Shown here in pieces: positions 37,536 through 50,720 of a stretch of 64,000 nucleotides of DNA; position 1 is the first letter of the stretch; each line of letters opens with the position of its first letter. A program made the position numbers and the translations under genes. The stretch is from Macrotis lagotis. Its lineage: Eukaryota > Chordata > Mammalia > Peramelemorphia > Peramelidae. The DNA is taken from contig NC_133661.1 in the NCBI RefSeq assembly GCF_037893015.1, forward strand, positions 189,113,991 through 189,177,990, read 5' to 3'. The notes beneath the pieces were generated by a model. The model did not search any database, was not told the origin of the DNA, and worked only from the letters and a program-made list of their open reading frames with translations.

Positions 37536-37889
37536 CATCACACTTTAAAGTAGGGATAAAGTGAAAGGAGAGAAAATAGAATAAATGGAAGTGGGGAAGA
37601 ATGGATGTAGGGAAAGAAAATTAGCAATAGCAATTGTAGGAAAAAAAAATATTGCAGCCACTTCTCTGATAGTCTTATGATAAAGAATGCTATCCATCCC
37701 AGAGACATAGCTGATGGTATCTGAACACAGAATGATGTACCATCTTTTTTATTTTTCTCTCACTTTATTTTTTGTAAGGTTTATAAATTTTTGTGGAGAT
37801 ATGGGATATATCTTTATCCATTAAACAATACTTTTTTGGTAATGCATAAACAAATAAAGAAAATTTTAATAAAATACTCAAAGTGAATA

Positions 37890-38269
37890 TGTCAAAAATA
37901 AAGCATAGAAACAATCAATAATTCCATCAAAGAGTATGACAGTTAGTCAATATACTAAAATTAATGAGACTTGACTTCAGTCAAGGGTTCCCATAGGGGA
38001 AATTTTATGATTTTTAAATGCTTATATCTTTTTAAGAGAAAAAGTAAATAAATTAATTGGTCTTACAACTAAAAAAGTTAGAAAAATACAAATCAAAACC
38101 CCCCAGTTAAACAGTAAATTTGATGTCCTGATAATCAAATTATATATTAGTATAATTTCATAAAAGAAAACCTTTTCACTAATAAATAAAATGAGAAGTG
38201 GTTTTGTGAGAAAATTTTAAAAATAGATTAATTGTTGGTTAAGTTAAATTGTTTAAAGCTCATTTATTT
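37890..38269. other. AT-rich DNA, nothing recognised
   Basis: No gene or named repeat is seen. Confidence 0.35.
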
Positions 38270-38520
38270 TATTTTTAAAATTCATCCAAATGCATATGTT
38301 TATTTTAAAGTTGCAAAATTTCCTTCCACCCTCCCTTCCCACTGCCTCTCCCCTTAGTGGTGAACAGTCAGGCTAATATTATACAAACATATATTTTATA
38401 AGCATGTATACAGATTAGTCATTTTCAGCATGAACAATTAGGATTAAGGGAAAGAAATACATAAGAGATAATTTTTATAAAATGTTCATCAGCTTCATAA
38501 GGGTTGTTTTTGTTTTTATT
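38270..38520 (-). mobile_element. L1 3'UTR fragment (old family)
   Basis: It aligns with 2,565-2,830 and with 40,108-40,350 (ATTAGGATTAAGGGAAAG, ATGTTCATCAGCTTC). Confidence 0.75.
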
Positions 38521-38539
38521 TTGTTTTTTCTTCCTCTAG

Positions 38540-39525
38540 ATAAGAATTTAATTTTTAAAATGAAAGAAGAAAATCCAATTATCAGTATCAAAAATTTAAA
38601 GGTGAATCACAATCAATGAAGAGAAAAAATGAAGCAATCATTAGGACCTATTTTGCCCAGTTATATGCCAGTAAATCTGTTAATGAAGAAAAGACATGAT
38701 ATTTATAAAAAAATACATTAGAGCATTAATACTTGAAGAAATACAATTTTTCTTCCAATATATGGGGTACAAACTCACCCTTATCAGATTGGTTAAGATG
38801 AAAGAAGAGGAAAATGCTGGACAAATTTGGAGGGCTGTGGGAAAACAGATATACTAATCTACTGTTGGTGCAGTCATGAACTGGTCTGAATATTCTGAAA
38901 AGCAATTTGAAACCAAACCCTAAATCATACTAAACAGTGCATACTCTTTGATCAGTTATAGGATTAGTAGGTATATACTCCAAAGAGATCGAAGAAAGAG
39001 AAAGAGTACCCAAATGTACAAAAATATAACTGTTCTTTTCATGATAAATAAAATTAGAAACTGAGGCTATATCAATAGATGCCTGAATGAGTTATAATAC
39101 TTTCTTATAAGAAATTATAAAGGGAATAATTTTAGATAGATCTAAGTATAATTGTAGACAAAATGAAGTAAGTAGAACCAGTAGAATAATTTATACATTA
39201 ATAAATATTGTAAAGGTAATCAACTCTGAAAGACTAATCAGCAAAATGATCTGCCATAATTTCAAAGGACTTCTAATGAAACAAGATATTCACTTCTAGA
39301 TAGAGATCTGTTGAATTGAGTGTATAGATTGAAATATGTTTTATTATCTTTCTTTTTCTTTTCATTCTTTTGGCTAGTGAAGGAATTTGTTTGCTATGAC
39401 TATTCATATTTAAAATGAGTTTTGCTTTTCATACTCTCTTAATGACTGGAGAGAAGGGTAAGAGGAAGGATGAAAATTCAGCATATAAAATAAAATAAAA
39501 TTGAATTTTACAAAAAGAAAAATAT
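38540..39525 (+). mobile_element. Old L1 fragment, ORF2 pieces and 3' end
   Basis: The part at 38,540-38,740 matches the ORF2 linker seen at 54,840-54,970. The part at 38,760-39,200 matches the ORF2 C-terminal region. It ends in an A-rich tail with AAAATAAAATAAAATT near 39,485-39,500. An internal part of ORF2 is missing. Confidence 0.65.
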
Positions 39526-40099
39526 TCTCTAACCCTCAAGACTATCCATAAAAACCTAAAAGAAGAGATGTAATCATTCTGATTCCAAGATAATGAGCCA
39601 GAGCTTACATATCATAGTTGTTTTTGTTGATAATTTAATCTTTTCTAAAGGCAAAAGTAACAAGAATAATTTATATTTGGATACTGATGCTGACCAAAAA
39701 AGTATTTAATAGATCCTAACGTAGAAATGAGAGGCATCTTGGGAGTAAAGTAACCAATATCTAAATGTTTAAGAATGTGTAATATTCCCATGTTGATTTT
39801 TCTTTCTGTCTTTTCTTTTACTATGTACATAATTTGAAATATGCAGTTTTAGATTTAGAGTCATAAGGGTTGAATGTTAATTATGTTTCTACAATTTTTA
39901 TTACATTGGGCAAATCAAGTCATCACTATAAGTATCTCATTCGTAAAATGGAAAGATTTTAATAAAAAAAATTATAAAGTCATTTTCAGACTTCAATTTA
40001 TAACTTAATGTGTGCATTATCTATGTCTCTCAAACTTTTAAAGAAGCAAGTACCTGAGAAGTTCATTACTTAAGATAGTTCCTGGATCATATTGACATT

Positions 40100-40640
40100 C
40101 TCTTTTTTAATTTTTTAATTGATTATTTTATCTATTTCCATCCATTCGTACATGTATATTTCCAAGTTTCAAAATATCCCTCTACCCTCCCTTTCTACCC
40201 CCATTCCCTAAACAGGGAACAGTCAAGTTAGTATTTTCCAGACATATTTTGTTAAACATATTCACAAATTAGTAATTTCTGACATGAGTAATTAGGATTA
40301 AGGGAAAGAGATACATAAAAGACAATTTTTATAAAGGGTTCATCAGATTCAGAAAGTTTTTTTCCCTGTGTGTTTTGTTTTGTTTTGTTTTCTTCTTCTG
40401 TTTGGGGATAAAATAGTCCATTACCAGTAAAATACAGTTCTTTTAGCTCTCTAGGAATTGCTTCCATCCAGGTTGTTCATTTCATAATGTTTCTTATATG
40501 TTCATTGTTCTCTTGGCTCTACTCCTTTCGCTTAGCATCAGATCCCATAAGTTATTACATGCTTCTTTAGAATATGACCATTTCTCATAAAACAATAATA
40601 TTCCATAGTATTCATGTACCAATATTCCACATGCTTATTG
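40100..40640 (-). mobile_element. Old L1 fragment, 3'UTR and last part of ORF2
   Basis: It is collinear with 2,565-3,190 of the old L1, including CAGATCCCATAAGTTATTAC and ATATTCCATAGTATTCATG. It has a GTTTT repeat where the other copies have TG/AC. Confidence 0.7.
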
Positions 40641-42490
40641 TCATTCTCAAGAGACATAATAAGAAGGGGGAATACAAAAACTTCTTTGCCCATGCAATGA
40701 TACATGCAATTTTACTTTTTAATTATCCATTTGCTCATGCATTGTGGACTGCTTTGATGCTATGCCTCACCCATATCCAGGATAGCTAAACCACTCACCC
40801 TTAACTGTATCCCAAAATAATATTACCCAATTTTATTGCCCAGTGACTACCAGGAGTCATGGTCATCTTTTACATATTCCAAATGAAGACGAGGTATGGT
40901 GGGGGAGAAAACAAAGTAGCTTTGGAGTCTGACCACGGACAATTTACTAAGCTTCTTTGAGTATCATCAGGAAAAAGAAAACATTTAGGTATTATAATAT
41001 CAAAGGTTCTTACACTTCTAAATATCTCTAATTCTTCCTAAACCAAAAGGCTTAGAGAAAAGATTTCCATCATTCATGCCTTACCTCCTGATTGGTATGG
41101 TCATTGCATATCTCCTCCTTTCAATGTCTGGGAATTGGGAAAGGGAGAGCATTATTGATACTGAAGGAGTCTGAAGACAGACTTTCCCTGTCTAGGTGTG
41201 CCCAAGCACAGACTTCAATGGATTATTACAAAGGTAATCATGGAGTAATAAAACACTATGACTATATTTCCATAACTAAGTTGAGATCTGAGTACATCCT
41301 GCTCTGTGGCATCCCTTAGCAGTATAAAATAGCAGTATTATAGTCATTTCCTGAGTCATCTCACCTTCTGACATATTTACCATTGGGATCAATTTCCAGA
41401 ATTGCTAGTTGTGACAGTGATGATCTGGGGATTTGGGCATTTGATAAATAATAATTTTTCAAAAGGAACTCTAAATTTCATAAAAACTATACCTTTTTTA
41501 AAGGGTGCACACTTTATTGAAACAACACTGGGTTGGGGAGTATTCTGCTCCCCAGGCTTAGGGATACATTGTAATCTACCATCCAGAAGTTGTGAGACAG
41601 GGAAGGGATATATGATTGAGGCCCTGGAAACAGAGGGAGGGAGTTTCTAGCTCAATAGAAGGGAAGAGAGGAAAGGGAGACCAGAGGAAAAGTAGGTTGC
41701 ATGAAGAGACAAGTTGGAGAAGGATTGGTAAACACTCATCTGAAGACAATCTGAGAGAACAAGTATATACTTCATTAAACTTTTGTGTGGGAGAAATGGA
41801 AGAGGGGATATTTGAGGATCTACAGCTTTATTTTTTTTGTATGTGAGTTACAGGTGACCCCAAAAAAGATCCTCTCAGAGGATGCTGTTAAAGTGGTAAC
41901 AGGTGATTTCCCTGCTAAAATTCCAACAGGACCATAATTCAGGTTTTGGGATAAGTTTTATGCAGAGATAAGCATAGAGGAGCCCTAAAACAACATCAAC
42001 CAGCTCTCTCCACATTACCTTTTAGGATTTAAGAGCTTTGCAATGTTGAGTGGCTATCTTTAGAAATTAGGTTAATTTTTGAAGGATGGTACCTAAAAAG
42101 TGGACCTCAAGGAAGCATGATTCTTTGGAGTGGGGTTGTGGAGGGGAATGGAATTGGGTGGCTAAAGGAATGAACTAATACTGATCCAAGGAGAAAATGC
42201 AGTTCCAATAAATGTTACATAGAGAATAGGGGAAGTAGGCCAACTATGTTTCTTTGACAAAGATTCTTTGAAGATGTGTAGATGAGGATTAAATCTACTG
42301 GTTATTCTAGAGTACAGATCAGGGATCTGTGAAGGAAGTTTTAATCTTGCCTTGATAACTGTATTTTATTATATTTTCCACTGTAATTTATTTTTTGTAT
42401 TAAAAAATCATTCTGAGAAGGAGTCCATAGGTATGTTCAGACTTCCACAGGGTACCATGACATAGAAAAGATTAAGAACCCTTCATAAGA
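40641..42490. other. Intergenic DNA without recognised elements
   Basis: Moderate base composition. Short frames at 41,092-41,319, 41,402-41,650 and 41,616-41,846 show no family motif. The block at about 42,380-42,480 (GGTTAAGAACCC-like wording) recalls a widespread old mammalian repeat, but I cannot name it. Confidence 0.4.
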
Positions 42491-42496
42491 ACTATT

Positions 42497-43395
42497 CTGA
42501 GTTTCAGTCTCACACCTATTAGATTGACTAAAATAATAAAAATTAAGATGACAATGTAGGAATAGATGAGAGAAAATTGGGACACTAATGCACAGTGATA
42601 TTGTGAACTGCTCTAATCATTCTGAAGAGCAATTTGGAACTATGCCCAAAGGATAATAAAACTGTGCATACCCTGTGATCCAGCAGTATCATTACTAGGT
42701 CTGCATTCCAAAGAGATCACCAAAAATGGCCAAAGATTCCCTTGTATAAAAATATTGTTAACAATTCTTTTTGTAGTTACAAAGAATTGGAAATTAAGGT
42801 AATATCCATCAATGGCGGAGTGGTTGAACAAATTATTGTATGTGAATGTTAAGAAATATTATTGTTCTGTAAGAAATCATGAGTGACTAGACAATAGAAA
42901 GGTACGGAAAGACTTGCATGAACTGATACACAGTGAAGTGAGCAGAACAAAAGAACATTGTACACATTAACAGCAACATTGTGAGAAGATTAACTATGAT
43001 GGATTCGACTCCTCTCAGCTGCTCAGTGATCAAGAAAAATCCTGGGAGATCTGTTGTAGAAAATGCGATCCACAACCAGATAACAAACTATGGAGTCTGA
43101 ATGCAGAGCAAAGCATATTATATTCATTTTTTAAAACTTCTTTTATGTTTTTCTTCCTGCCTCATGCTTCCCCCCTTTAGTTCTAATTTCTCTTTCACAA
43201 TATGATGAATATCGAATTATATTAAACACAATTATACATGTGCAACTTTTACCAGATTTTTCACTGCCATGGGGAAATGGGAATTAAGAGTGGATGGCAG
43301 AAAAATGCAGAACACAAAAACTTGCAAATGGATGAATGTTAAAAACTACATTTGCATGTAATTGGGGAAAAAATCAAATCATAAAAGATTAAAAA
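42497..43395 (+). mobile_element. Old L1 fragment, ORF2 C-terminal end and 3'UTR
   Basis: The phrase order AGCAATTTGGAACTATGCCC, CCTGTGATCCAGCAG, GAATTGGAAATTAAGG and GAAGTGAGCAGAAC is that of L1 ORF2 C-terminal codons on the plus strand. An A-rich tail follows. Confidence 0.8.
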
Positions 43396-43499
43396 AAGAA
43401 GAAGAAAATTATCTAGTGAATACATCCAATGCTTTTCTCCTCTTTCATTTTTAGGCTTTGAAAATTGACATACTGCTACCTCATGTTATTAATACTGCT

Positions 43500-43503
<4 letters not shown>

Positions 43504-43543
<40 letters not shown>
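43504..43543. repeat. (TC)n microsatellite
   Basis: About 20 perfect TC units. Confidence 0.95.
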
Positions 43544-43544
<1 letters not shown>

Positions 43545-43548
<4 letters not shown>

Positions 43549-44659
43549 CCTTGTTTGGTCTCTAGTGGTCTTGAGGTTTAGTCATTTAGCAAATATTCTT
43601 GCTGAAGGGAAAAAAATTATAAACTCACCAAACTCTCTCCAGAAAAGGTAGCAAACAAAATAAATAGAATGCTGCAAGCAATTTCCTTAGCTTCTTTGTG
43701 AAGGTTTAATATTTTATCTTCTTATTCATATCCTTCCAAATTGAAATTCACTTTAGTTTATTATTAGTATGGATAATTTTGTCAGTTTATTTACTCATTA
43801 TGTGAGAAGAAAGCCAAAAATATGTTAAGCAATAAGAATAACATCGGAATTAGTTCAAAAGACAATATTATTAATGAGCAATTTCTAAAAATTAAAAGAG
43901 ATTTTTTCATATCTTCCAAGACTTGGTCCTGGATGAGTAATTTGTGATTAGGAGGTGATGGAGCTAAGTTTGAACCATGGAGTTATTAAGGAGTAACACT
44001 GGGTTTTAAAGTTCTATAATTTTTGCCAGGGAATTTAATGTCAGTTCAGCACTAGGGAGCCTCAGAAATGTGTAAGTGGGATTTTAGAGCAAGTCATTTT
44101 GCTTGAAAAATGTTGCAAAGATGAGGAGTCTCTCTTTTCTGAAATTTATGTCAGAATTTATCATAATTTGACTGGTAAAATTAACTGCAACAAGGAAGTT
44201 AGGAGATCCTTTGACCCCACCCCCTTTGGCTTTTCTCTTTTTTCCACTTAAATGATCTTACTACTATAATATGACTACAGATTTCATTCAACTTCTATAT
44301 TAGTCACCCGGATTTTGACTGTGATCTGTGGTTGTGGAAATGATTATAATGTTTAACTTTATATCATAATGCTATGTTCATAATGTTTCAAAAGATGCTG
44401 ATGGATGAGTGAAATAGGTCATCATCTTTGACATAGGCATTTTCAGTTTCTATGAGTGTTGGAATAGATTTGGTTTAAGGATAGAATTTTCTGTATATAA
44501 TATAACTGAAATATTTTTTCATGTCACAGGTATAATTGCCTCACATTTTAAAATCACATTTTCATATATTCCACATTCTGCAACTGTTTTCAATTCAATA
44601 GGAATCTATTTTAAGTCTAGGTCTTTAAACTTACAAAAATAATAAAATCAATATATTTT
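43545..44659. other. AT-rich intergenic DNA
   Basis: I see no gene or repeat I can name here. Confidence 0.35.
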
Positions 44660-45862
44660 AAAGAAGGATTTTATGTATTTCAGTTTCACAAATTTTCTCC
44701 TACTCCTTCTTCCCTTCCCTCATCCTCCAGAGAAGGCAGTCTGATAGTCTTTACAGTTTTTCCATGGTACACATTGATCTAAGTTGAATGTGATGAGAGA
44801 GAAATCATATCCTTAAGGAAGAAAAATAAATTATAAGAGATAACAAAATTATATAAAAAGGATATTTTTTTTTCTAAATTTAAGGTAATAGTCTCTGGTC
44901 TTTGTTCAAACTCCACAATTCTTTCTGTGGATGCAGATGGTATTCTCCATCAAAGATAGCCTAAAATTGTCTCTGATTGTTGCACTGATGGAATGAGTAA
45001 GTCCATCAGGGTTAATCATCACCCCCATGTTGCTGTTAGGGTGTTCAGTGTTTCTCTGGTTCTACTCATCTCACTCATCATCAGTTCATGCAAATACTTC
45101 CATGCTTCCTTGAGTTTGCATCCCTTGTGGTTTCTAATAGTACAATAGTGTTCCATGACATACATATAGCATAGTTAGTTGAGCCTTTCTCCAGTTGATG
45201 GACATTCACTTGATTTCTAATACTTTGATACCACAAACCGGACTGCTATGAATATTTTTGTACAAGTGATGTTTTTACCCTTTTTTGTAATTTCTTCAGG
45301 TTATAGATTTGGTAGTGGTATTGCTGGATCAAAGGATATGCACATTTCTGTTGTCATTTGGGTGTAATTCCAAACTGCTCTCCAGAAAGGTTGGCTGAGT
45401 TCACAGCTCCACTGACAATGTATTAGTGTCCCAGATTTCCCACATCCTTTCCAACATTGATCATTGTACTTTCTAGTCATATTGGTCAATCTGAGTGGTG
45501 TAAGGTGGTATCTCAGAGATGATTTAATTTGCATTTCTCTAATAAGTAATGATTTAGAGCAATTTTTCATATGCCTATGGATTGCTTCGATTTCCTCATC
45601 TATAAATTACCTTTGCATATTCTTAAACCATTTGTAAATTGGGGAATGATTTGGTTTTTTTGAAAATTTGACTCATCTCTCTATATATTTTTCAAATGTG
45701 TCCTCTGTCAGAAATACTAGTTGTAAAAATTATTTCTCAATTTTTACATTTCTTTTGATCTTGGTTACAGTACTTTTGTCTGTGCAAAAACTTTTTGATT
45801 TAATGTAAACAAAATTTGTTTTTCATGATGTTCTCCATCTCTTCCTTGGTTATAAAATGATA
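44660..45862 (-). mobile_element. 5'-truncated L1 (3'UTR and ORF2 C-terminal domain)
   Basis: It belongs to the same family as the two long L1s. The open piece at 45,301-45,570 encodes the C-terminal Cys/His region CWKGCGKSGTLIHC. It stops near 45,862. A simple short insertion of about 1.2 kb. Confidence 0.85.
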
Positions 45863-45989
45863 CAATCAATATTTTTACATGTGTAGAATCTTTCTATCTT
45901 TAAACTCTTTAAAATGTATGCCTAACCACAGCATTGATGGATTTGAAGCATAATACTTAATATAATTTCAAAAAGTTTTCTGGAATACT

Positions 45990-48985
45990 TATGGTTGAGC
46001 CAAAACTATGATGTCAGTATAAATATGGGAACTTACCTGATCTCAACCCCAAACCCATCCAAATACCTTTAAACAATTATTCTAAACAAATTCTAGAGTG
46101 ACAGAACCCACAAAAAGCCAGAGTAAAACAATTTTCCAGATTAAGACAACTTAGAATTTTGGCAGGAGAATTCTTTTGCACTAGCAGGGAAGAGGACCAA
46201 AGTTTAGCATAGGTCATGCCATCATAGCCCCTAGCCCAGTAAACCAAAGACAGGCATTGCGGTGATTGAATCAGTGGTAGTTGTGACAGTTTCCAGTACC
46301 CTCAACCTACATATACCAAAGACTACTTAGAAGGTCAACAGAAAAGATCGGTTACATCTGAATGAAAGCACAATTCAGTGCAGGCTGCATCAACACATAG
46401 CCAGTTGCAGAAAATCAGGAAAAAGTCTTAGGAGCCGCTGAATCATTAACAGCAGTGGCTACTTCTCAGGCTCTCCATCCACAGTCAGTGAAGAGATCAA
46501 ACTAACCTGAAAGAAATTACACAGGCCTCTTTGCTAGCATTTAGGCAAGACTCTTGCTTTACTCATACATGGATCTGGGTCACAATCTTGGGTGGAAGTC
46601 CCAGGGTGATAAGGAGCAGTACTACACCATAACTTGAGTTGGCAATGGAGTAGGGACCTTCCTCACAGTTCCAAGGTAGAAAAGAATACTTCTTGACACT
46701 CACTGACCAGAGCACAAGACAATAGAGGAGTAAAGCTCTCTCATTAGATTATATTACCTTGGTAGACATGAAAACTTACATGTCCTTAAAAGTATCTCTG
46801 ATAGCTCTGGGGAAAAAAACTTCAATGTTGGGATAGTGAACCTCCCACCCTGGAAACAGAGGCCTATTTTATAAAAGAATTAAAAATTCAAATAATATGT
46901 TGGAAAAATAAGGAAATGAAAGAAAAATTCTGACCATAAAAAGTGATCATGATGACAAAGATGATCAAAACACAAAATCAGAATAAGAAAATAAAAATAA
47001 AAATTCCAACATCCAAATCCTTCAAAAGTGTGAATTGGTCTAAGGCTATGAAAGATCTCAAAAATAATTTTGAAAATCAAATTAAAGAGAGAGAGCAAAA
47101 GTCATGAAAGAGATGTAAGAGAGAAGCAAGAAAATCACGAAAAACAAGTCAGCAGCTTGGTAGAGGAGATACAAAAAATCCTGAAGAATATAGCACCTTA
47201 TGTACAAAAAATCAACGAGAACAATAGTGCCTTCAAAAATGGAACTGGCCCAATGGGAAACGGGGCATCAATATTCATGTTAAATAGCCTTTTAAGAAGT
47301 AGAATTGGCAAAATTGAAAAGGAGATACAGAAGCTAATGAAAGAAAATTGTTCTTTAAAATTTATGATTGAACATTTTTATGAGTTTATGAGAAATCAAG
47401 AAACAATAAAACAAAACTAAAAGAATGACAAATTGAAGGCCATGTGAAATATCTCCTTGGAAAAACAACTGGTCTTGAAATTAGATAATGAGCAATATTT
47501 TGAACTGCCTTAAAGTCATGAACAAAAAGAGGGCCTAGACATCAACTTTCAAGAAATTGCAAGGACTTTCTAGATATTCTAGAACCTGAGGGTAAAACAA
47601 AAATTTAAAGGATTCACCAATCATCTGAAAAAAAAAAGATCACAAAATAAAATCTCTGAGTTATATTATAGCCAATTCCAGGACTTCCAAGTCATGGGGA
47701 AACGTTGGCAAATAGAAAAATACATTCAAGTATCATGGAGACACAGTCAACAAATCAGAAGATTTAATAGCTTCTACATTAAAGGAATGGAGGATTTGGA
47801 ATATAAAATCCTAAAGGGAAAATGATCTAGGATTACAAACAAAATTGTCTTCCCAACAAAACTGAGTATACTCTTTCAGGGGAAACAATAGACATTAAAA
47901 GTAATAAAGAACTTTCAAGTATTGATGAAAACATCGGAGCTGAATACATAATCTAACTTCCAAATACTATATTCAAAGGAAGCACAAAAAGGCAAATAGA
48001 AAATGGAAATCTTAAGGGAATTAATAAGGTTAAACTGATTATATTTCTACATAGGAAGGTGATATTGGGTGTGCAAAAGAACTTTCTAGCTATTAGCATA
48101 GTTAGAAGGAGTGTATATTTAGACTGAGAGTACAGGTTTGAGTTGAATATGAAGAGATGATACCTAAAAATAAAAAGGGGTGAGAGAAGAAAGGGAGAGA
48201 TTAATTGGTAATAAATTGTCTTACATCAAAGAGACAAGATAAAATTTTTATTATGGAGAGGGAGAAGGGGTTGCTTAGAGAGACTAAGTGAAATTTACTT
48301 TTATCAGAATTCACTCAAAGATGGAATAATATGCATTCAGTTGAGTATAGAAATCTATCTTACCCTACAGGAAAGTAGGATTCAAAGGGGATAAGAGAAG
48401 GGAAGTGATAAAAGGAGGCACAAATTGGGGAATGGAACAAGCTGAAATAACACACTTTTGAGGAAGAACAGGGTGAAAGGAGAGAGAGAGAATAGTAAAT
48501 GGGAGGGCAGGTTGGGGGGAAATACAGGTAGCAATAATAACAGTGGAAAAAATTCGAAACATATTTCCCTGATAAAATCCTAATTTCTCCAACATAGAGA
48601 ACTATCAAATGTACTGAGTATAGAGCAATAGCAATATTGTAAGATCACCAGCTGTGAATGATTTAGTTATTCTCAGCATTACAATGATCCAAGATGAATC
48701 TGAAGAACTTAGAATGAAAAAAAATCCAACTCTAGAGAAAGAACTGATGGTTTCTGGATACAGATTGAAGCATACTTTTTTAATTTTATTTTTTTAGAAT
48801 ATTTTTAAGGAACTGTCTTACATGATTACAACATATATAATGCATATCAAATTATTTGCCTTCTCAATGGGTGGTGGAATTGGGGAGGAAGGAAGAAAAT
48901 TTGTTTTGAAAGCTTCAAAATTTTAAAAACTGAATGTTTAAAATGGTTTTTACATCTAACTGGAGAAGAATAAACTATGAAATAA
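45990..48985 (+). mobile_element. HAL1-like element, older variant with 5'UTR
   Basis: A 5'UTR-like part lies at 45,990-47,000 (GTGACAGAACCCAC). ORF1 coiled-coil remnants follow at 47,070-47,420 (REKQENHEKQVSSLVEEIQKILKNI, IGKIEKEIQKLMKENCSL), then the RNA-binding part to about 47,900. The purine-rich spacer and a 3' end at about 48,985 complete it. No ORF2. Unlike the copies at 23-26 and 36-38 kb, it has no SINE at the shared spacer site (near 48,450), so it shows the empty state. Confidence 0.7.
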
Positions 48986-49179
48986 AGCAGAATGCTTGGA
49001 GCAATTCACAAGTTAAAAGATAATTTATAGATGTTCTTTTAACCTAACTTTCTGAATGTTTTTACTTTACTTTAGTAGCCTCTTCACCCTGGAAAACTTG
49101 TCCTTTATGTGGTCCACTCTTTTGATTACTGAACTACTTAGTCAGTATTTCCCTTTCAGAAGTGTTCAAGCAATCTATG

Positions 49180-49385
49180 CTCATTTCTCTTCCACCTTTG
49201 TTCATTCAACACTTATGACCACCACTACCACCTTTTTACAGTTCCCATTTATATTTTTTCCTTTCATTCTTCAACTGAATTTAAGTCTTTTGAGAATAGG
49301 AAAAGTCTTTGTTATGCTTACATTTATATTTTTGGTATGGAATCTTGTCAGGCACACAGTAAACATTTAATAAATTGTATATGTA
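49180..49385 (+). mobile_element. L2 LINE 3' end
   Basis: TTTTGAGAATAGGAAAAGTC, then CAGGCACACAGTAAACATTTAATAAATTG, is the L2 3' terminus in order. Confidence 0.7.
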
Positions 49386-49489
49386 TGGAGGAATAAAAGT
49401 ATGTGTGAATATATGTATAAGTAATTGTGTGCTATCTATTTTTTGTCTTTCAACAAAACCTACAGAATTGACTAATGAATATTTTCATT

Positions 49490-49670
49490 ATTTTTGATCG
49501 ATAACTTTTCTAATTTTTATTAGCATAAGGTGAAATCTTGAATTTGTTTTATTCTATATTGCTCTTAGCATTATAGATTTAGAGTAATTTTATATGATTG
49601 TTTATAGTTTACTAGTCTTCTCTTTAGATAGCTGCTTATATCCTTTGACCATTTATATATTGAGATATAA
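49490..49670 (-). mobile_element. Old L1 fragment (ORF2 C-terminal codons)
   Basis: The phrase order GATTTAGAGTAATTTTATATG, then TATCCTTTGACCATTTAT, matches the antisense of the L1 region at 7,835-7,920. Strongly decayed. Confidence 0.6.
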
Positions 49671-49699
49671 GTTAAGATATAAGATATAAACCAAAACAA

Positions 49700-50720
49700 A
49701 AGCAGAGAGAGTGTTGATAGATGACTTTCTGTTTGCAGATGATTGTGTACTCAATGCAGCCTCTGAAGCTGAAATGCAACAAAGTATGGATTGATTCTCT
49801 GATGCTTTGGTCTAAAAATGAACACCAAGAAAACAGGAGCTCCAACAGCCAGCACCAGACCATCCATATGTGGAAGCATTGATTACAGCAAATAGAGAAG
49901 TTTTGAGTACAGTAGGCACGTTCACTTACCTTGGTGGTGTCCTTTCCAAGGACGTTTGCATTGACAATGAGGTTGACACTTACATTGCCAGAGCTAGATC
50001 AGTATTTGGAAGAAATCAAAGGAAAGTGTGGGAGAGAAGAGGTGTTAGACCGTCTACCAAATTGAAGGTCTACAGAGCCATTGCACTGTCCTCATTGTTA
50101 AATACCTGTGAAATCTGGGCAGTCTACCAACTCCATGTCAGGAAAGTGAATAACTTCCATTTAAATTGTATTAGGAAGATTCTGAAGATCACCTGGCAGG
50201 AGAAGATACCAGACACTGGGGTCCTTTATTGAGTTAAACTGCCAAATATTCAAATGTTTCTACAGGGAACACAACTATGATGGGTTAGGTATGTTAGTAG
50301 AATGCCAAACCTATGCTTGCCAAAATATTTTATGGAAAACTCAAACAGCGCAAATGTTCACAAGGGGATCAGAAAAAAAAAAGATATAAGGACACCCTGA
50401 AAGTCTCTTTTAAGAACTTTAGAATTTATTGTGCAGCATAGGATTGGGCATAGGTTTGGTCCAGCATAGTGTGCCCTCATCAGAGAGGTTGCTGTGCTAT
50501 ATGAGCAAGGCAGAATTGAAGCAGTTCATAAGAAACCTGAGATACATAAGTTTAAAGTAACCCACAAGTTGTTCGAATGAACTATTTGTACCATAACTGT
50601 GGTAGAGCATTCTGAGATCATATTGGCTGACCGTAGCCAAGGTTAGAAACATAATTTGTCACTAACATAGTGATGCCATTTTGGTCCTCTTTGACAAAAA
50701 GAACAACAACCAGTCAACCA
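49700..50720 (+). mobile_element. Non-L1 LINE (RTE-like), RT palm to C-terminal end
   Basis: This is a relic of a non-LTR retrotransposon different from L1 and L2. FADDCVL at 49,732-49,752 is the reverse-transcriptase active site. A 120-residue open piece (49,870-50,232) has FTYLGGVLSKD, KLKVYRAIALSSLLNTCE and FHLNCIRKILKITWQ, typical of the region after the palm. Cys/His-like codons lie at about 50,580-50,640, and the 3' tail TTTGGTCCTCTTTGAC precedes an A/C-rich end. Several stops and shifts break it. I assign it to an RTE-like clade by motif memory only. A related SINE tail lies at 29,850-29,905. Confidence 0.7.

Larger units (their letters stand above)
35905..37890 (+). mobile_element. 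HAL1-like element, 5' truncated
   Basis: It begins inside ORF1 (EELKKDLEN, EEKLGREMRLKQKNHENQVSSLVKEI at 35,935-36,063). It continues through the coiled coil (36,369-36,554) and the RNA-binding part (36,557-36,766). A purine-rich spacer follows, and it ends near 37,890 with TAATGCATAAACAAATAAA, as in the HAL1 at 23,218-26,430. No ORF2. Frames are broken. A sense SINE (36,102-36,245) and an antisense SINE (37,405-37,535) are nested. Confidence 0.75.

Noticed and set aside
38270-39525. Second apparent L1 inversion (minus piece followed by plus piece)
   Set aside because: The minus piece is 3'UTR and the plus piece is ORF2 plus 3' end, so they were not adjacent in one RNA. Two separate insertions fit better than twin priming.
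41092-41846. Three short plus-strand frames in otherwise unassigned DNA
   Set aside because: They are short, in different frames, without motifs, splice logic or a paralogue elsewhere in the window. Not enough to call a gene.
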